Shown here: in pieces, positions 37,901-51,170 of the stretch
How positions within the stretch are numbered: the stretch's first letter is position 1
How the letters are laid out: every line of letters starts with the position of its first letter
NCBI GenBank assembly: GCA_003640385.1
Contig: RCAB01000324.1
Coordinates: 274 to 64,273, forward strand
Direction: 5' to 3'
DNA: 64,000 nt
Source of the DNA: Setaria digitata
Taxonomy: Eukaryota; Nematoda; Chromadorea; Rhabditida; Setariidae
Notes under the pieces: generated by a model
What the model saw: the letters and a program-made list of their open reading frames with translations, nothing else
The model's database searches: none
What the model was told of the DNA's origin: nothing
Translations under genes and position numbers: made by a program

Positions 37901-40900
37901 TGATATGATGAAAATGATTCGTTCATTTCTTTTATAATGACATTTATAGACACAACTCCGGAACACGATCTGGAACCACCGAAATTTGCGCGTACTGCTT
38001 TCGCAAAACTGTTAGCTGATTGGCGTGCTGTCAAAAGCTTGATAATGTTGGGTGTTAAGGGAGTACAAAAGTAAGTGACTGATATGCATTGATTCAACGC
38101 TATACACAATTTGTGTTTTATATTGGTTTTAACGGAAATGTTTATAGCGATGCTTTGGTAGTGGAAGAAGTGTTTCATTTAAATCAGCAGCACGGATGCT
38201 CACATCTAGACAAATTTGCTTTTATCTTATTGGCGAAATGCTCAGAAACCGTAAGTTATAAATGAAAATGCAAAAAAAAAAAAAAAAAGCTAGTGAGATT
38301 GAAGCGAGGAGTGATGTAGCTTTTAGAGATTTTTTGATGCTTACATTTTTCATGCGAGGAATAATTTTTATAGACCTGATTTAAGAAAAATATGTTTTTA
38401 AATTTATTAATGTTATAGCACATTGATACTCTGTTGAATACGCTGATAGCAGAAGCGAATAAGAAAAATGAAGAGATGAAAAGAGATCCTGACATTGATT
38501 CTGTAATTTCACGTTTCATACGCGCAGTTATCAGGTTAGTCATAATCACCATCATTATGTATAATATTATTACTGTGACGAGTATTTAGAATTTCTAGCT
38601 TTTTACGTCTACTTTTTCCAGGATGTTCATGCTTTTAACATTATTGTCACCAGCGGCAATCACCGTTGCTACAGCTACAGCAAGTGGTATCTCGCAAGTG
38701 ATGGCATCTGGGAATACACCTCCTAGGTTCATTATTATGAATTTGATGTTTCACTGCAGTCTCATTTTGAACAAATGTCACAAGAAAATATGTCATGTAT
38801 TGCAGACGAATCTTTGGACCTGGATTACATACTGTGAGCTTCACTGGGTTATTATCCCTCGTTCGATCTACAAGTGGACGTGAAAGTTCTGCTGCTAAGG
38901 AGGCTAAAAAGAAAAAGTAGGCCGAAGATTTGATGACGATGCTTTAGTTCCACAAAATAGATAAATTTATTACAGTTGTGGATTTCATTTTAGCGTAACA
39001 AATTTTATACTGAAATGTCGCCGAATATTTCAAACCTTACTGAATTACTCTATCAATGAGTTATGCAATATGGCTGATTCTCTGATCGCTCCTGTACGAC
39101 TTGGAATAATCAAACCTACTTCAATCATTGCCCAGAATATTACTAGCGACCCTCTTGACGTTTGTTTTGTTTGTTTTATACGGAAAAAACGACCACGAAA
39201 CTACTGTTATTTCTGTCGTTGGCTTCCTTAATTCTCTTCCTCAAGCTTCTGATTGTATCCTATTTTTGTAAACAAGTTTGCACAAAAACAGATTTTGATG
39301 TTTGATGTCCACATGATTTCTAGGTAATAGAAAAGTTTCTGAATGCAAAAATTGATTTGTCGACAGTAAGTACCGCTGGAGACGATTTTGCCACAGTCAA
39401 ATTCGGTCGAAAACGAAAGGTGGCTTTTGTTTCTTTTTTTAGGAATGAATCTCTTTCTTATTCGATTCAATCAATAGTCTCGTTGGGGAAGTTTGTTTTA
39501 ACTATATTTGCGATGTATTGTTTCATACCGCAGTGAATGTTCGAATATTCGTGCTCCTCACGAAAGCTCTCAGAAAGGAAAGCCACTTTCTTTTTCTAGT
39601 GGATGTCAGATTGAGGAACGATTATAACACTTTAGTGGTATCTAACGTCCATTTCAGCGTAGTACACGAAGGGAAGGTGATCATGGTGATGAAGATATGA
39701 GAGAGGCTCCACAATCTCACAGCACTCCAGAAAGTGATAATTCGAGCGATTCAGACAGTGATGGTAAACTTTATGTTCCAACCAAATAAACTGTTTTGTA
39801 TCGCAATCGAGAGGCTAATTTGCTGTGTAGCTTAATTTGAGCAAATTTACCGGAATCAATGTTTTCTCGCTTTGTATTTGTTACCATTGTTATGGATTTC
39901 GTTTAAGAATTTTTAGAGTCGCGTCCTACACGAAGTCAAAGTTACGTTGGTGAGGTGTACAACGCACTCCGAAATGGTATTCATTGCTGCAGATCTTATT
40001 GGCTACTGCTCTTATTATAATCAATCCGAATATTTTACTTCATAATATTCGTGATAATGATCTTCTAGTATCAGAACATGGCAAAGTAGTAAAATCTAAG
40101 GCGTGATAGGCTTTTTCCAGCTTCGTATCTATATAATTAGCCTGTTTTTGCGAATGTGTTTTAAATTCATGGGCATACTTCTTGAATGGATATTTTTAGT
40201 TTTATTCTGTTTTCATCGATAGCACATGACATATTGTTGTCGATGGGTGATCGAATAGTTTTTGGAATGGCAAATACTTGTTCAGTAAAATATATGAGTA
40301 ATTTTTCTTGGAAAAGAAGCCATAGTTTTTTGAAATGTTGGAATTAAATATTTGAAACAAGTATAGTTGCTTCAGAGGCATCATCCGGTAATTATGACGG
40401 AGATGAGCTATTCAGCATGTCAGAGGAGGATCCGGAGGATGACTCGGTTGAGTCGGTGAGTTCACCAGCAGAACAGGATGATGACCCAACAAGTCAAGGT
40501 AATGACCCCAATATTGACGAAGAAGATGAAGAGAATGATGACGATGGAAATGGTGATGATGGAGATGGTGGTGAAGATGGTGATGGTAAAAGTTTTATTG
40601 CTAGGCATTGTTCTCTGCTGCTGTCAGTGACTTCAGATCCTTCATATTTATCATAAATGTTATTAATCTGTTAAATCTAAAAAAATCCACAACGAAAATG
40701 GAAATTTAGAACAGGAATTTGGGAATGAAGAGGACGAAGGTAATTACGAAGAAGGGGATGAAAATGATCGTTATGAGCAAGAAGGAGAACATGAAGGTAA
40801 CGAAGAGGGAAATGGTGATGGTGATGGTGAAGATGAGGAAATGCAGGTGGAACCAAATGAAGAAGATGATGTAGCCGAAAGTGGTGATGGTACCAGTGAT

Positions 40901-43900
40901 GGAACATATGGTTAATTGTAATTTTGCTCTGTCCCCAGTAAAGTTTAGATTTGCATTTCGGGATCTTCTTTCTCGAGCATTTTTGTTTAATGGATAATTT
41001 TACAGATGTTCGATCGCGACACGTGCGCTCAAATGAGCGTAGAACGGTTTGTTTTCAGCTTATACTTTTTTTCTTTTCTCTCTGATATCGTTATTTCTTA
41101 AGATGTTATCATATTCCCTGTCGTTGTAATACTTCCTTATAGAATCAACCATCGCGGAGCACTCGAGATGCGAATAGCTTGCCTAGCGAACAACAACAAG
41201 ATGCAGCACCACGTACCGATTCTACCAGTGCATCGCAACAACGCGTCCGAAGTATAATTGTCTTTATGTTTTTGATTTATCTCTTTTCCTATGTGTTATA
41301 TTACTTTTCCTTTCTTCATTGCGAAAAATTAGCTTATTTTAGATAATGAGACAAGTAATGGAAATCATAGCAATGACGGTACGTCGGCAAGAGCGTCAGG
41401 CATAACTAGTGGAAGACATAATAGTAAGTTACTTCTACTTGCTTTACTTTTGTTTATCTATACGTCCAGTCATTTTGATAATTCAGCAATGTTTTGTTTT
41501 ATTTACAGTCTGAGTTTGTAGCGTTGTCCGTGTATTATAGTTTTTATCTTTTTCTTTTCGAAATACGGTGATTCCATTTGTTTAAGTTCATGTATTTGCG
41601 ACTTCACGTGATGTTTCTTTTCATTTACTTAGGCTGAAATATTTTAGCTCACAAGAATCTCTTTTTTTTTTTTACTATAATTGATTCACTATTCGTTATC
41701 ACTTTAGCAATACCTCTTCAATGGGCAATGCGTCGTATGGCTTCAAATGTTGAACGATCAACTGCTGCACGACGGAATGACGATAACGAAAATCGAGGTC
41801 TGTGCCTAACTGTTTTTCACAATCCAATGATAGCTAAAGCACGAGGTTCTTAAATTCTGTATTCTATTTCCAGATAATCGGCAGTTCCAGCTGTAGCTGT
41901 GGATTCATCAGTAGTCAAAGTCTTTTGATTTTTTTTCTTCACTCCATTTCTGTGTTCTTCTGGATTTGTAGATTCGAGCGGAGGAGGCCCCCTAACAACA
42001 TCAAGGCATTTACGCGAATCATCGGAAGACGCTGCTACTTCAATAACTAAAACAAACCAGCAACTTGCTTTGTCATTTTCGCTTATTATCAGGTTATTAT
42101 GAGTTTGAAGATTGATTTGCGAATAATCATTTTAATCATCATGAATTTCTTTTTTCTCATTTCCTTTTTCCAGGGAAATTCGTGAATCCCTTCACTCAAA
42201 TTCTTCACGGTGCATTTTTTTTCCAGTCTTCGTTTTGTGCTGGGTAGCAAAGAATACTCTTTAAGGTTGATTGTGGATTTGATGCCAATGCTCGTAGATC
42301 ACCGAGAGTTTGTAAAAAGCTCGTATTCGCTTATACCAAAAATGCTGGAATTGAATGACGCCGTTGTAGTTGCTATCCGTGTAAATCATTATATTGATTT
42401 TATATAACATTTTTTCATAGGACATGCGATGGAAATCTTGAGAAATTTAATCGAAATATTTGTTGTAGAGAGAAAAAAGGCCGTTTTATATGTGCTTTCT
42501 GTGCCTTAAGTTTAACTATATTTAGCGACTAATAGATGAACGCCTCTATGTTGTATGGCATTGGATGGAAACAGTTTTGGATCGAACTGAAGCTCAGTTA
42601 CGTTTTGGAAATGCATTGATGGCATCGCCAAGTATTGCTGCTGTGCTTCGTAGAGAAAAGAAACTGTCCCCAAAAAAGGGTGATGAACGCGATACTGAGT
42701 ATGTTTGTATCGCTTTGTTTTTTGCAAAATTTATCCGATTTATTAACGATTGTTTTCCAGGAGACACAGTCCTCGTCCTGGGTCAGGAAATCATTCCAGT
42801 ACGCCGGTCCCCAGACAAGATTATACAACTAGTTCTGCGACTGCAAACAATAAAAAAGGCAGGTTTCAATTATCATCCTAGCTTCAATTTTAACTTAAAA
42901 CTTTTATCTCTTGTTGCGTTCGGCTCTTTTGTTATAATACAGAAAATTTCAGAGGAGCAAAATTCAGATTCGACTGCATCACTGGAAGATTTCTTTGACT
43001 ATGTTACAGCACTTATGCGTTCTCATGCTTCCGAAAATGGTGATGATGTTCCGATCATCGAATTTAATGCACTAAAGGCTTTAGCTTTTGTGGCGGATGC
43101 ATATTTGTCGTTAACTGATATGCTGGAGAAATTAGATGCTAGAATTGCATTGGGCCTATGCTCATCAGAAAATGTAGCGAGCAATAAGGAAGTTATCGAC
43201 ATGTTTCAGAATGATGAAGCTTCCGTTAGTTATTCTAGCTCTTAATTGACAATATGCATGAAGTGCTTGTTTAGAGAAGAGGTTTAGCAGAATGGAATCC
43301 ATAAAACCTCGGCTTTATAAATTTGATTTATTAACATGTATACCAATTTTTGAATGACTTGGTACGAGACGCAGAATAATATTTTCTAAAATACTGTTTA
43401 CAGAGTATCGACGGCGGTAAATCTAATATACCGGCTGGCGCACCGATGGCCGATTTTTTTCAGGTGCTTATTTACTTTGTCGTCTGCGCCAATTGTTTTT
43501 TAGCCGGACTTTTGTTTTCTTTTTTTTAACATTCCAGTAATATATTTTTGTTTTTAGCGTTCTAATTCATTGCTTTATCCCGGTATTGCATCGTCATCCA
43601 ATTATCATGCATTTGAGCATAAATGCATTGATTCTCTGGCATTAGCGGAACGCCCACAGCTTTTAAGACCAGATATTGAAAAAGAAGAAATGTTTGGATT
43701 ACCGATAAAGCACAAGACTACATGTGAACACAGAGTCTGTTTTTTCTAATAACAGATTACTCAATTTATATTGAATATTTCTTATATATAAATCCTTCTC
43801 GTTCCCCACCATTTCCGAGTTCATTTGTTGTAAGTTGTCCTTCCAGTTGCTGTAAGCTTAGAGATTTTAAACTCGTTATACTGCCAATGATTTTTTTCCC

Positions 43901-46900
43901 TTACAGAAAAGTGTTCGAGAGCATGGTGCAAAGCATCCAGCACATCAAGGATTGGTTGCTCCATGGACTAATTATCAAGAAATGCTGCCTGTAAATACCA
44001 ATGGTTTGTTTTGTCCTGTTTTATTATAAACTTTTTAGTGTTTTCAGATTTTTAACATAATTGAGACATTTTATCTTGTACTATCAGAATTAATTTTGTA
44101 CGTCACTTTTAATATTTTTGCAGAAGAGAAAGAGATTCCAGTAAGCGGGCTTTTACGTCCCAACGTTATTGTCCATTCAAAGAGCGTTTCTAATGAACCG
44201 TCAATGCAAGGTTAAGATTTTTCGATCTTTGCTGATTGATATTTTTTTTCTTATTTTTCGTCATCATTCATTATTATTGTTCATGTTAGGGAAACGTCGA
44301 CGATTGTGCTCATCATCTACAATTCCACCACCTCGTGGTTTTGCCGCAATACAGTTAGAAAGTTTAAAAAGTGCTCTACATCGCAGTAATCAAAGTCATG
44401 TCCATAAGTCATTAGCGCGCTGGAAAAACACACTAAATCTGATGGCAAAGGTAAATAACTCTTGAAATGCTATGTTTAATTGTATCACTTGCAAATATGG
44501 TATGGGTCACTTTATTATTAATTTGCAGACCATTATTCAAGTAACTTCGTGGTTCAGATTTTAAATTTGCTGTACGGCATTATACATTTGGCTTTTCAGG
44601 CTTTTAGCGATCAACTTTTGATTGCTTGTGGTGGTGAAGTTACGGGTTCAATGCTTTTAAGTGAGATGGCTGGTTTTCTAGTTCGCGAAGCACAGTTTCG
44701 TAAGAAAATGGAAAAATTCAAGGCAGCTCAAAGCAAGGATATTGTTTTTGAGGTTTTTGTTATATTAATAAGAAGTTCAATTGGAGCGGTTGATTTTAAC
44801 TGCGTGAAGTATATCATTATACTCTTCAGTGGAAAAAAAAAACAATACGGTAGAATTACAAGTTGAGCTCGAATGATAAGTCTTGAGAAATTATCGGTAA
44901 TGGCCAGATTAATCATTAGAGCGTCCATTAAAAAATTATGTTATTATGTAATTATTAAAAAATTATTATGTAGGCACTTTTTGTATGTTCGTTAATATAG
45001 TCCAACCACTTAAGTCGTTCACACAATTCAGCTACCTGTAACTCCATTGTTGATTTTAAGCTGTCTTAAAAGGTGGGATTTATTGGTAGAGTAACAGATA
45101 GTTGCACTTTTAAAGCCTTTAGGCTATGTTTGGATATTGCTCAATCTATTCATACCTTTGCGAAGTTGGAAACTGTAATTTTATTTTTAAGAGATCACTT
45201 TGTAGAGTAGTTGTAGTGTTGATATTGGTAGTTGATAGTTGACAGAAATATGTATTACTGATATTTAGATATTTGTCAATATATTTAATATAATAAATGC
45301 AAAACATTTAGAAATAAATTTTTTCCCGTCTCTTAAGTGTATTTCTAGATCGAACGAGACAAACACGAAATGATTGCGCAGACAATTCGTCAGTTGAATG
45401 TTCATTACTCCCGTCGTGTTAGCAGTTCATCATCAGTGAATGCACCACAAAACAACAGCACCGATCCCACTCGGGAGTTTGGCTCCATAAGATCAGTGAG
45501 ATTAGTTAATCTTTCATGGGGTAACGCCAGCAGCAAAGACGACTCTGATGCACCGCCTCTCGCTTGCCATAAGGTTTAATTTTCTCTTAGCTGAAGTATT
45601 TCAGAATCAGATGGATCAGTGTTTATTGGATTGCAATGGATGCTGATTTTTTTTTCGCCATCTTTTTTTGCATATTAAAGCCAAAAAATTTCCCTTTTCC
45701 TAATATTATTTAAATAAACTTTCCAGGTGAAAGTTACTTTCAAAAATGAGCCTGGGGAAGGAAGTGGTGTAGCGAGAAGTTTTTATGCAGCCGTCGCCGA
45801 TGCATTCCTGACTATGAAACGCTTACCAACAGAAACGCAGGTCTTAGCTGCTTTCGGAAGTTTACCTGGAGACGCCCCTCCATCTTCTGGTATGTTCCGC
45901 ATGAAATTAAAATCGAGGAACTCTGAGCTTAAAAGAATTTTTTGGAGAATATATTCAGTTATAAAAATTCGTGTGTACAGAGTTAAACAAAACGGGTAAA
46001 ATTTTAGGTAATCGCGGGTCCAATCGCGGAAATTATCGTGATCGAAGTGCGATCCTTTTAAATAGTCTGTCAATGGCTGGCAGGCGACGAAGTTTACGAA
46101 AGTATGTCAGGTTAAAATAAACTATGTGTGAATTATATTTGCTAATCTTTAAAGTGCCTTAATCAAAAAATATATGGGACATTTCCTTCATAGAATTTTC
46201 AGCCGATATACCCTGTCAGTTTCTTCGCCATCATATTATTCGCGACATCAGCCGCATCTTAATGAACCATCGGGTGATGGTGAGTCAGCTGCATCATCTA
46301 ATACTGATAGTTTGGCGTCGTCACAAGCACCAACAACATGGGAACCGGAACGAGAGACCTTAGGAGAAAGATTATTAGCACGAGTTCGGGCAATACGACC
46401 GGTAAGATTTCCTGGAAGTTCTATTATTAATGCGATGTGAATTTTTCAGGTATTGGAATAATTCCTTATGAGGAGGGCTAAAACTTTTATATATAATACT
46501 GCTGTAAATGACTGTTGTAATCAAAATGCTACTTTTCGGTGAGAACTAAAATTAATCTCGTTTTTTTTTTTACTTTTGTAGCAGTTGTGCAACAAAATTA
46601 CGGGAATGTTGCTGGACCTTCAACCGCATCAACTAATAACGATACTTGCTAGTGAGGAACTTCTTCGAGCTCAAGTCGAGGAAGCATCTGAAATGATTCA
46701 GGCGGCGGGTCTAGGAAGTGGTGATGGAGATCGTGCAAACGAATCAGTGTCTGCGAATCGTGGACAATCAGCACAAACCAAGACTGGACCGATAACGCGT
46801 GCTTCTAGCACGCCAAATCTTAATTGTATGTGTCTGAAATCTATGAATGTTTGTGAATGTTATGCTTTTTAGTGGTTATAGGAATAGGTATGCCAACCTC

Positions 46901-49556
46901 ATATTTTCTAATCTAACTCTTTGAGAAAGTAGCAGAGCATCGCTGAAAGTGATGTGATTAACGTTACAGAAGATAAGAATATACTTTTCTGTTAATTTCA
47001 TTTATATATACGGAATATAAATCTTTGCTATATCTTGTACCAGATATATTCGCATAATTTGGATTTCAGCTGCCAATGATTCAAGCGCAATCACCTTAGA
47101 CGATGATACTGCACCACTTTTTTATCGTCCAAGTAGAACTGGCTATTATACGCCAATTGCTGGTAAAAACTCGACACATCGTTTAAACGCTTTTCGGAAT
47201 GTTGGGAGGTGTGTGATTTCAGGACCATCTTCCATGTTTAAGGCAAAAAGATGAACTTTTAAAAATAATTAGCAGTTATTTAAGTCCTGATCTTTAACAT
47301 CACAATATCAAAGGCATTTGCAGAATGATCGGAATCTGTTTGATGCAAATGGAAATATTCCCATTGCATCTTTGCCGACATGTGCTGAAGTTTATACTTG
47401 GGCGTCCAATCAACTGGTTTGATCTCGCCTTTTATGATCCGGTTTTGTTCGAGTCGATGCGTACACTAGTGTTCAATGAGGGCCCAACTCGACCCGAACA
47501 AATTAATAGTTTATACTTAACTTTCGAAGTCGCTGTTCCTGAACAAGAGGTATATTTTTCCTCTAATCAGTTTATGATCTTTTTTTTCATTGCCTTTTTT
47601 TGTATGATGCATTTATTGTGTTGAGGAACTAATTTTGGATGCTGGCACAACTCTCTAAATCTCTATTTATTTTTCTTTGAAAGATTGGTTCACGCCAGAC
47701 GATGAAGCACTTGAACTGACTGAAAAAGAAAGGGGAGTGTATTGGTTGCATCATGTATAGATTTGGAAAATAATTATGTCTTTCGGTAACTGAGCAATGG
47801 AAAATGGACGGAAATGAAAAACAGCAGAAGATAGTAATTGGATTATTAAGCGATAGGACCTTTTAATAGTTTTGTTTAGGTGTTTTGATTTGAGAAGGTA
47901 GTAACTCTTATTCACATATTACTCTATAGAAAATGTCTAGTTATATGCCTAAATGATCTTCCGTATGATTCCTTTATCTGTGCAAAAATATCTGTTTTTC
48001 CTTGGTACATCTTTGTCATATGAAAGGATAGTGATGAAGGAGGTTGAGTTTGTGGTTGTGTTTTTTTCATTAATCGGTAATTCGTTCTTGATATGGGCAC
48101 AGGCGATAATTCGATGATTTATGCACAAAGTGAAGGCTGTAGGTTAAAGTCCTGTTCGGATCAGTTATTGCGCGGTGTGGTGTGTGCCATATATGGCGTT
48201 TTTGAGTGTGTGACAGTGGCAGATTTCTATTTTGAGTAGTTGTATATTATATGCGGGAAAAAAGTTGATTTTCAGGGTGGGGGTACTATGGAGTTAAAAC
48301 CAGGTGGTGCAGATATTGCAGTAACCCATGAAAACGTTGTGGAATATATTTATCTTTTCGTAGAAGCACGGATGCTTGGAAGTCATTTAAAATGTCTTGA
48401 GGTTAGACTTAAATTTTTCTGTTATTTTTCACTTTGGTAGCAGCACAAATGGAAGTGATACATGTTTTATTTTCCACACTTTTCTTCAGGCTATTAAGCA
48501 GGGTGTATATGATGTAATTCCAATTGGTTCGCTGGCGAATATGACTGCGGAGGATTTGCGTCTGTTACTTTGCGGAACACAAGAGGTTTCTTTTTTTACC
48601 TTTTCAAAACAGTTTTACTTTTCACTCACAGTAGGAATTCAGCCAATGCTGGAAACACTGCATATTCTACTAATAAGGTGTTGGTTGCCAAACAGTTTGA
48701 ATGGAATGTCCACGAGATTTATTTGCAGAAAAGTGCTATTTTCAAATTTCTAAACCTTTGGAAATTTTCTCGCTTAGAGATTTTATAATAATTTCCGACA
48801 GTTTAAAGCCATTGTGGCTTTTATATAAGTGAAATATATATACGATGTTGACTCGCCCCCATGTATTTTTCTTATCTGCTGGCTGCAGATCTCAATGGCC
48901 TTGATGCAGAGTTACACAACATTTACGGATGAAAGTTCGGCATCACCAGAATTACTGCACAAATTCAAAGGATGGTTTTGGTCAATATGTAACAAGCTTA
49001 ACAATCAAGAAAAGCAGGTTAGTTATTAGTTAGTTAGTTGTTCACTTTTCTAATTTTTCGCGAAATACTTTTTTCCCTTTTCCTCTATTTGCTCTTGTAT
49101 TCTTCATTTCCAGGATTTGATCTTCTTCTGGACTGGCTCGCCAACACTTCCACCAAGCGAAGATGGTTTTCAACCGATGCCGACTGTTCTCGTACGACCT
49201 GCTGATGATCTTCATTTACCCACTGCTAACACCTGTATTTCTCGGTGCGTTTTTTTAAGAGGCGATGAATGCTTAGATTTTCGAATGCCTAGCTTTCCTA
49301 GCGACTTCCGCGTAATACCGATTAAAAGTATCAGGCCTTTTTATATTACATGTTTACATATTTTGTTATTTACTTGAAGACTTAGAAAATCGTGTTGTAA
49401 GGAAATTTGGATATCTTTTATTTTCTTTTGTTATTCTTTTATTACAACGTACGCATAATTGTTTTCAGATTGTATGTGCCACTCTATCCGAGCAAAAAAG
49501 TCCTGAAATCGAAGCTATTAACAGCTATCAAGAACAAGAACTTTGGTTTTGTGTAA
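29324..49556 (+). CDS. ubr-5: UBR5/Hyd-type HECT E3 ubiquitin ligase, 66 exons, about 2951 aa
   Basis: This is a complete homologue of animal UBR5 (Drosophila Hyd), a mainly nuclear E3 that binds N-degrons through its UBR box and transfers ubiquitin through a C-terminal HECT cysteine. It is colinear with the family from the first residues ([20 protein letters not shown], like the UBR5 start) to the last (KNKNFGFV). Order: RCC1-like N-terminal repeats with a UBA domain at about 174-210, the UBR box at about 1101-1170, a long acidic/Ser-rich region at about 1500-1770, the MLLE (PABC-type) domain at about 2544-2602, and the HECT C-lobe. The catalytic Cys in T-A-N-T-C is about residue 2920, 31 residues from the end as in human UBR5. 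My exon model sums to 8856 nt with consistent phases. Two junctions near 42.2 and 42.86 kb are unusual (see findings). Length is close to human UBR5 (2799 aa). Confidence 0.96.
35146..39159 (+). other. ubr-5: UBR5 homologue exons 18-33, including the UBR box
   Basis: Exons: 35146-35310, 35442-35529, 35637-35716, 35885-35959, 36089-36218, 36588-36700, 36771-36919, 37111-37202, 37314-37460, 37712-37815, 37950-38070, 38148-38250, 38419-38534, 38622-38726, 38806-38916, 38994-39159. The UBR-type zinc finger spans the exons at 36,771, 37,111 and 37,314. It keeps the full Cys/His set ([36 protein letters not shown]), including the acidic pocket Asp of C-D-C-W, so type-1 N-degron binding is expected. 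Exon 23 matches the DxxGxTPFM ankyrin-like segment before it. Confidence 0.9.
39324..44450 (+). other. ubr-5: UBR5 homologue exons 34-53: acidic/Ser-rich middle region
   Basis: Exons: 39324-39419, 39658-39763, 39917-39976, 40376-40585, 40710-40910, 41006-41046, 41143-41251, 41343-41423, 41708-41797, 41972-42092, 42174-42209, 42227-42380, 42526-42698, 42761-42858, 42953-43224, 43404-43463, 43558-43734, 43907-44003, 44124-44210, 44290-44450. Exons 37-38 are Asp/Glu/Gly-rich, as in UBR5. Strong matches resume at PLQWAMR, then at [16 protein letters not shown], and at [19 protein letters not shown]. Exon 44 (42,174) and the donor of exon 47 (42,858) are the least certain. The low-complexity exons could also have alternative boundaries. 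Confidence 0.75.
44600..49556 (+). other. ubr-5: UBR5 homologue exons 54-66: MLLE and HECT domains
   Basis: Exons: 44600-44752, 45349-45573, 45727-45889, 46008-46101, 46194-46401, 46582-46825, 47070-47208, 47324-47549, 48276-48401, 48490-48585, 48889-49017, 49114-49244, 49469-49556. [20 protein letters not shown] is almost the human sequence. MLLE is split between 46,194 and 46,582 ([14 protein letters not shown]). The HECT part runs from APLFYRP through [10 protein letters not shown] to the catalytic TANTC loop at the end of exon 65. Exon 66 supplies the last 29 residues and the TAA at 49,554-49,556. Confidence 0.92.
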
Positions 49557-50270
49557 GACCCGAAAAGCATCTTACTATGCGCATTTTCTTATCGCGCTTC
49601 ATTCTTCTTTTGTTTTAATTAAGAATCCTGTTATAAATTAACACCATCTTTTTGTGTATCATGATTTCTTCCAACCATCCGTTGTCGTTCTCTGAATGGA
49701 CTTTAAGTTAATCTTGCAAAAATTGTAGGGTTTTTTTTTTCTGAAAATTATTTGCTAATAACGCAAATTAGCAATTTTCGTAAATGAAATGGCCCTAATC
49801 TTAATTTAAGCTTACAGCTAGCAGGATAACCAAATTTATTTGGATTTTTTCCCTGAAATTTCCTTTATCATTTGTTATTTCAAGGGTTATAGCTGCAATT
49901 TTCTAAGGATGGAAGTTATCAGCTTTATGTTGAAACATCATTCTATTTCATCATGTATTTTAGAAAAGTGCGATTGCAAAATAACTGTTTTTGGATGCAG
50001 GTGGTGTTAATTGCATAAACTTATGCCAATTAGCAGAATTTGCAATATATTTACACACGTATTAGATTTCTCTTCTTTTCCCTTACTTGACAGTTTTCCC
50101 ATTTCCCGTGGAAATTTTTGGATGGACTAACTAACGTCTTTGTTTTTCAGCAGTCCAGGAAGTCTGAATTTTAAAACCATTAATGGATGGCGACTGCTTT
50201 TGGTGTATATTAGTTGGGAGCCTTGAGGCGAGTAAGTTGGCTCAAAAATAAAAATTATGTAGCATTTGCT

Positions 50271-50272
50271 TT

Positions 50273-50312
<40 letters not shown>

Positions 50313-50313
50313 N
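50271..50313. other. Poly-T run closed by an N at 50,313
   Basis: A T run of about 40 bases ends in a single N, then unique sequence resumes (GAAGAATGGTAGC). Unlike the other N positions there is no duplicated flank, so this marks an unresolved homopolymer, just downstream of the UBR5 homologue stop. Confidence 0.75.
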
Positions 50314-50650
50314 GAAGAATGGTAGCTGAAAGCTTAAGCTTATGTCGTGGAAATAAACTGTATGAAGATGAGACTGTAGTGATTAATTATCTGTTGGTAA
50401 GCAAATAAGTTGTGTATGCAAGTAATCACATAAATGAATGTATTATGTTTGTGGAAATAATCTCTCATATATTAACAGTAACTTCATACGGATGAGAAGC
50501 ATTGGAAAGTAAATGAGAAGCGTTTGGAATATATCAGAGCATCATCAAAATCAATAATGAACATTAGTAAATAATAACATCCAAAATAAAAATGAGGAAA
50601 CGAAGGAACAAACAAAAGCAAAGAACCTGAGCGATATGAGAGTGACGGTG

Positions 50651-50657
50651 TGAGGTA
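50651..50657 (-). promoter_or_regulatory. Candidate let-7 7mer-A1 site downstream of hbl-1
   Basis: The plus strand reads TGAGGTA, so an hbl-1-strand transcript reads UACCUCA: complementary to let-7 nucleotides 2-7 with an A opposite position 1. It lies 2.75 kb past the hbl-1 stop, so it matters only if the 3'UTR is that long. Confidence 0.3.
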
Positions 50658-51036
50658 AGGAGGCTAGAGCAATATAGATGATTGATTATTCTTTAGATTT
50701 CGTCCTGATTTTATTAATTTTCAAAATTCCTGAGAAATTATTTACTTATTCATCATTTATAATACAATAATACAGTACAACCATATTTGAGTATTTATCA
50801 AACCTTCTTTCTTATTTTTGTTTAAATAATTCCTGGATTAGCATTCATTGCACAGGAAAAAAAAAAAAACTTATTCATTCAAATGTTAGATGAAGGTTAC
50901 GGTACTAACGGATGGTTGTAGCTGTCGCAAGAATTTTTGTATAAACATGTGCAGCAGTAATTATTTGATTAATATCAATCAAATGATAAGAGGATGCGAT
51001 AGATACGTTGGCGATTTCGGTTATCAACGATACAAT

Positions 51037-51044
51037 TCCCTGAG
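51037..51044 (-). promoter_or_regulatory. Candidate lin-4/miR-125 8-mer site downstream of hbl-1
   Basis: The plus strand reads TCCCTGAG, identical to the first eight bases of lin-4, so a minus-strand transcript carries the perfect complement CUCAGGGA. It lies about 2.36 kb past the hbl-1 stop. hbl-1 is a known lin-4 and let-7 family target in C. elegans. Confidence 0.45.
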
Positions 51045-51095
51045 TTGATGATCAAAGTAACCGTATGACACCACCACGTATTCGAAAAAAAAAAA

Positions 51096-51170
51096 AATAA
51101 TAATAATAACAATAATAATGATAATAATAATATTAATAATAGTAATAGTAATAGCAATAATAATAATAAT
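51096..51170. repeat. (TAA/TAG)n microsatellite
   Basis: An interrupted TAA repeat with ACAATAA, GATAAT and AGTAAT variants in the convergent 3' region, close to the lin-4-like site. Confidence 0.8.
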
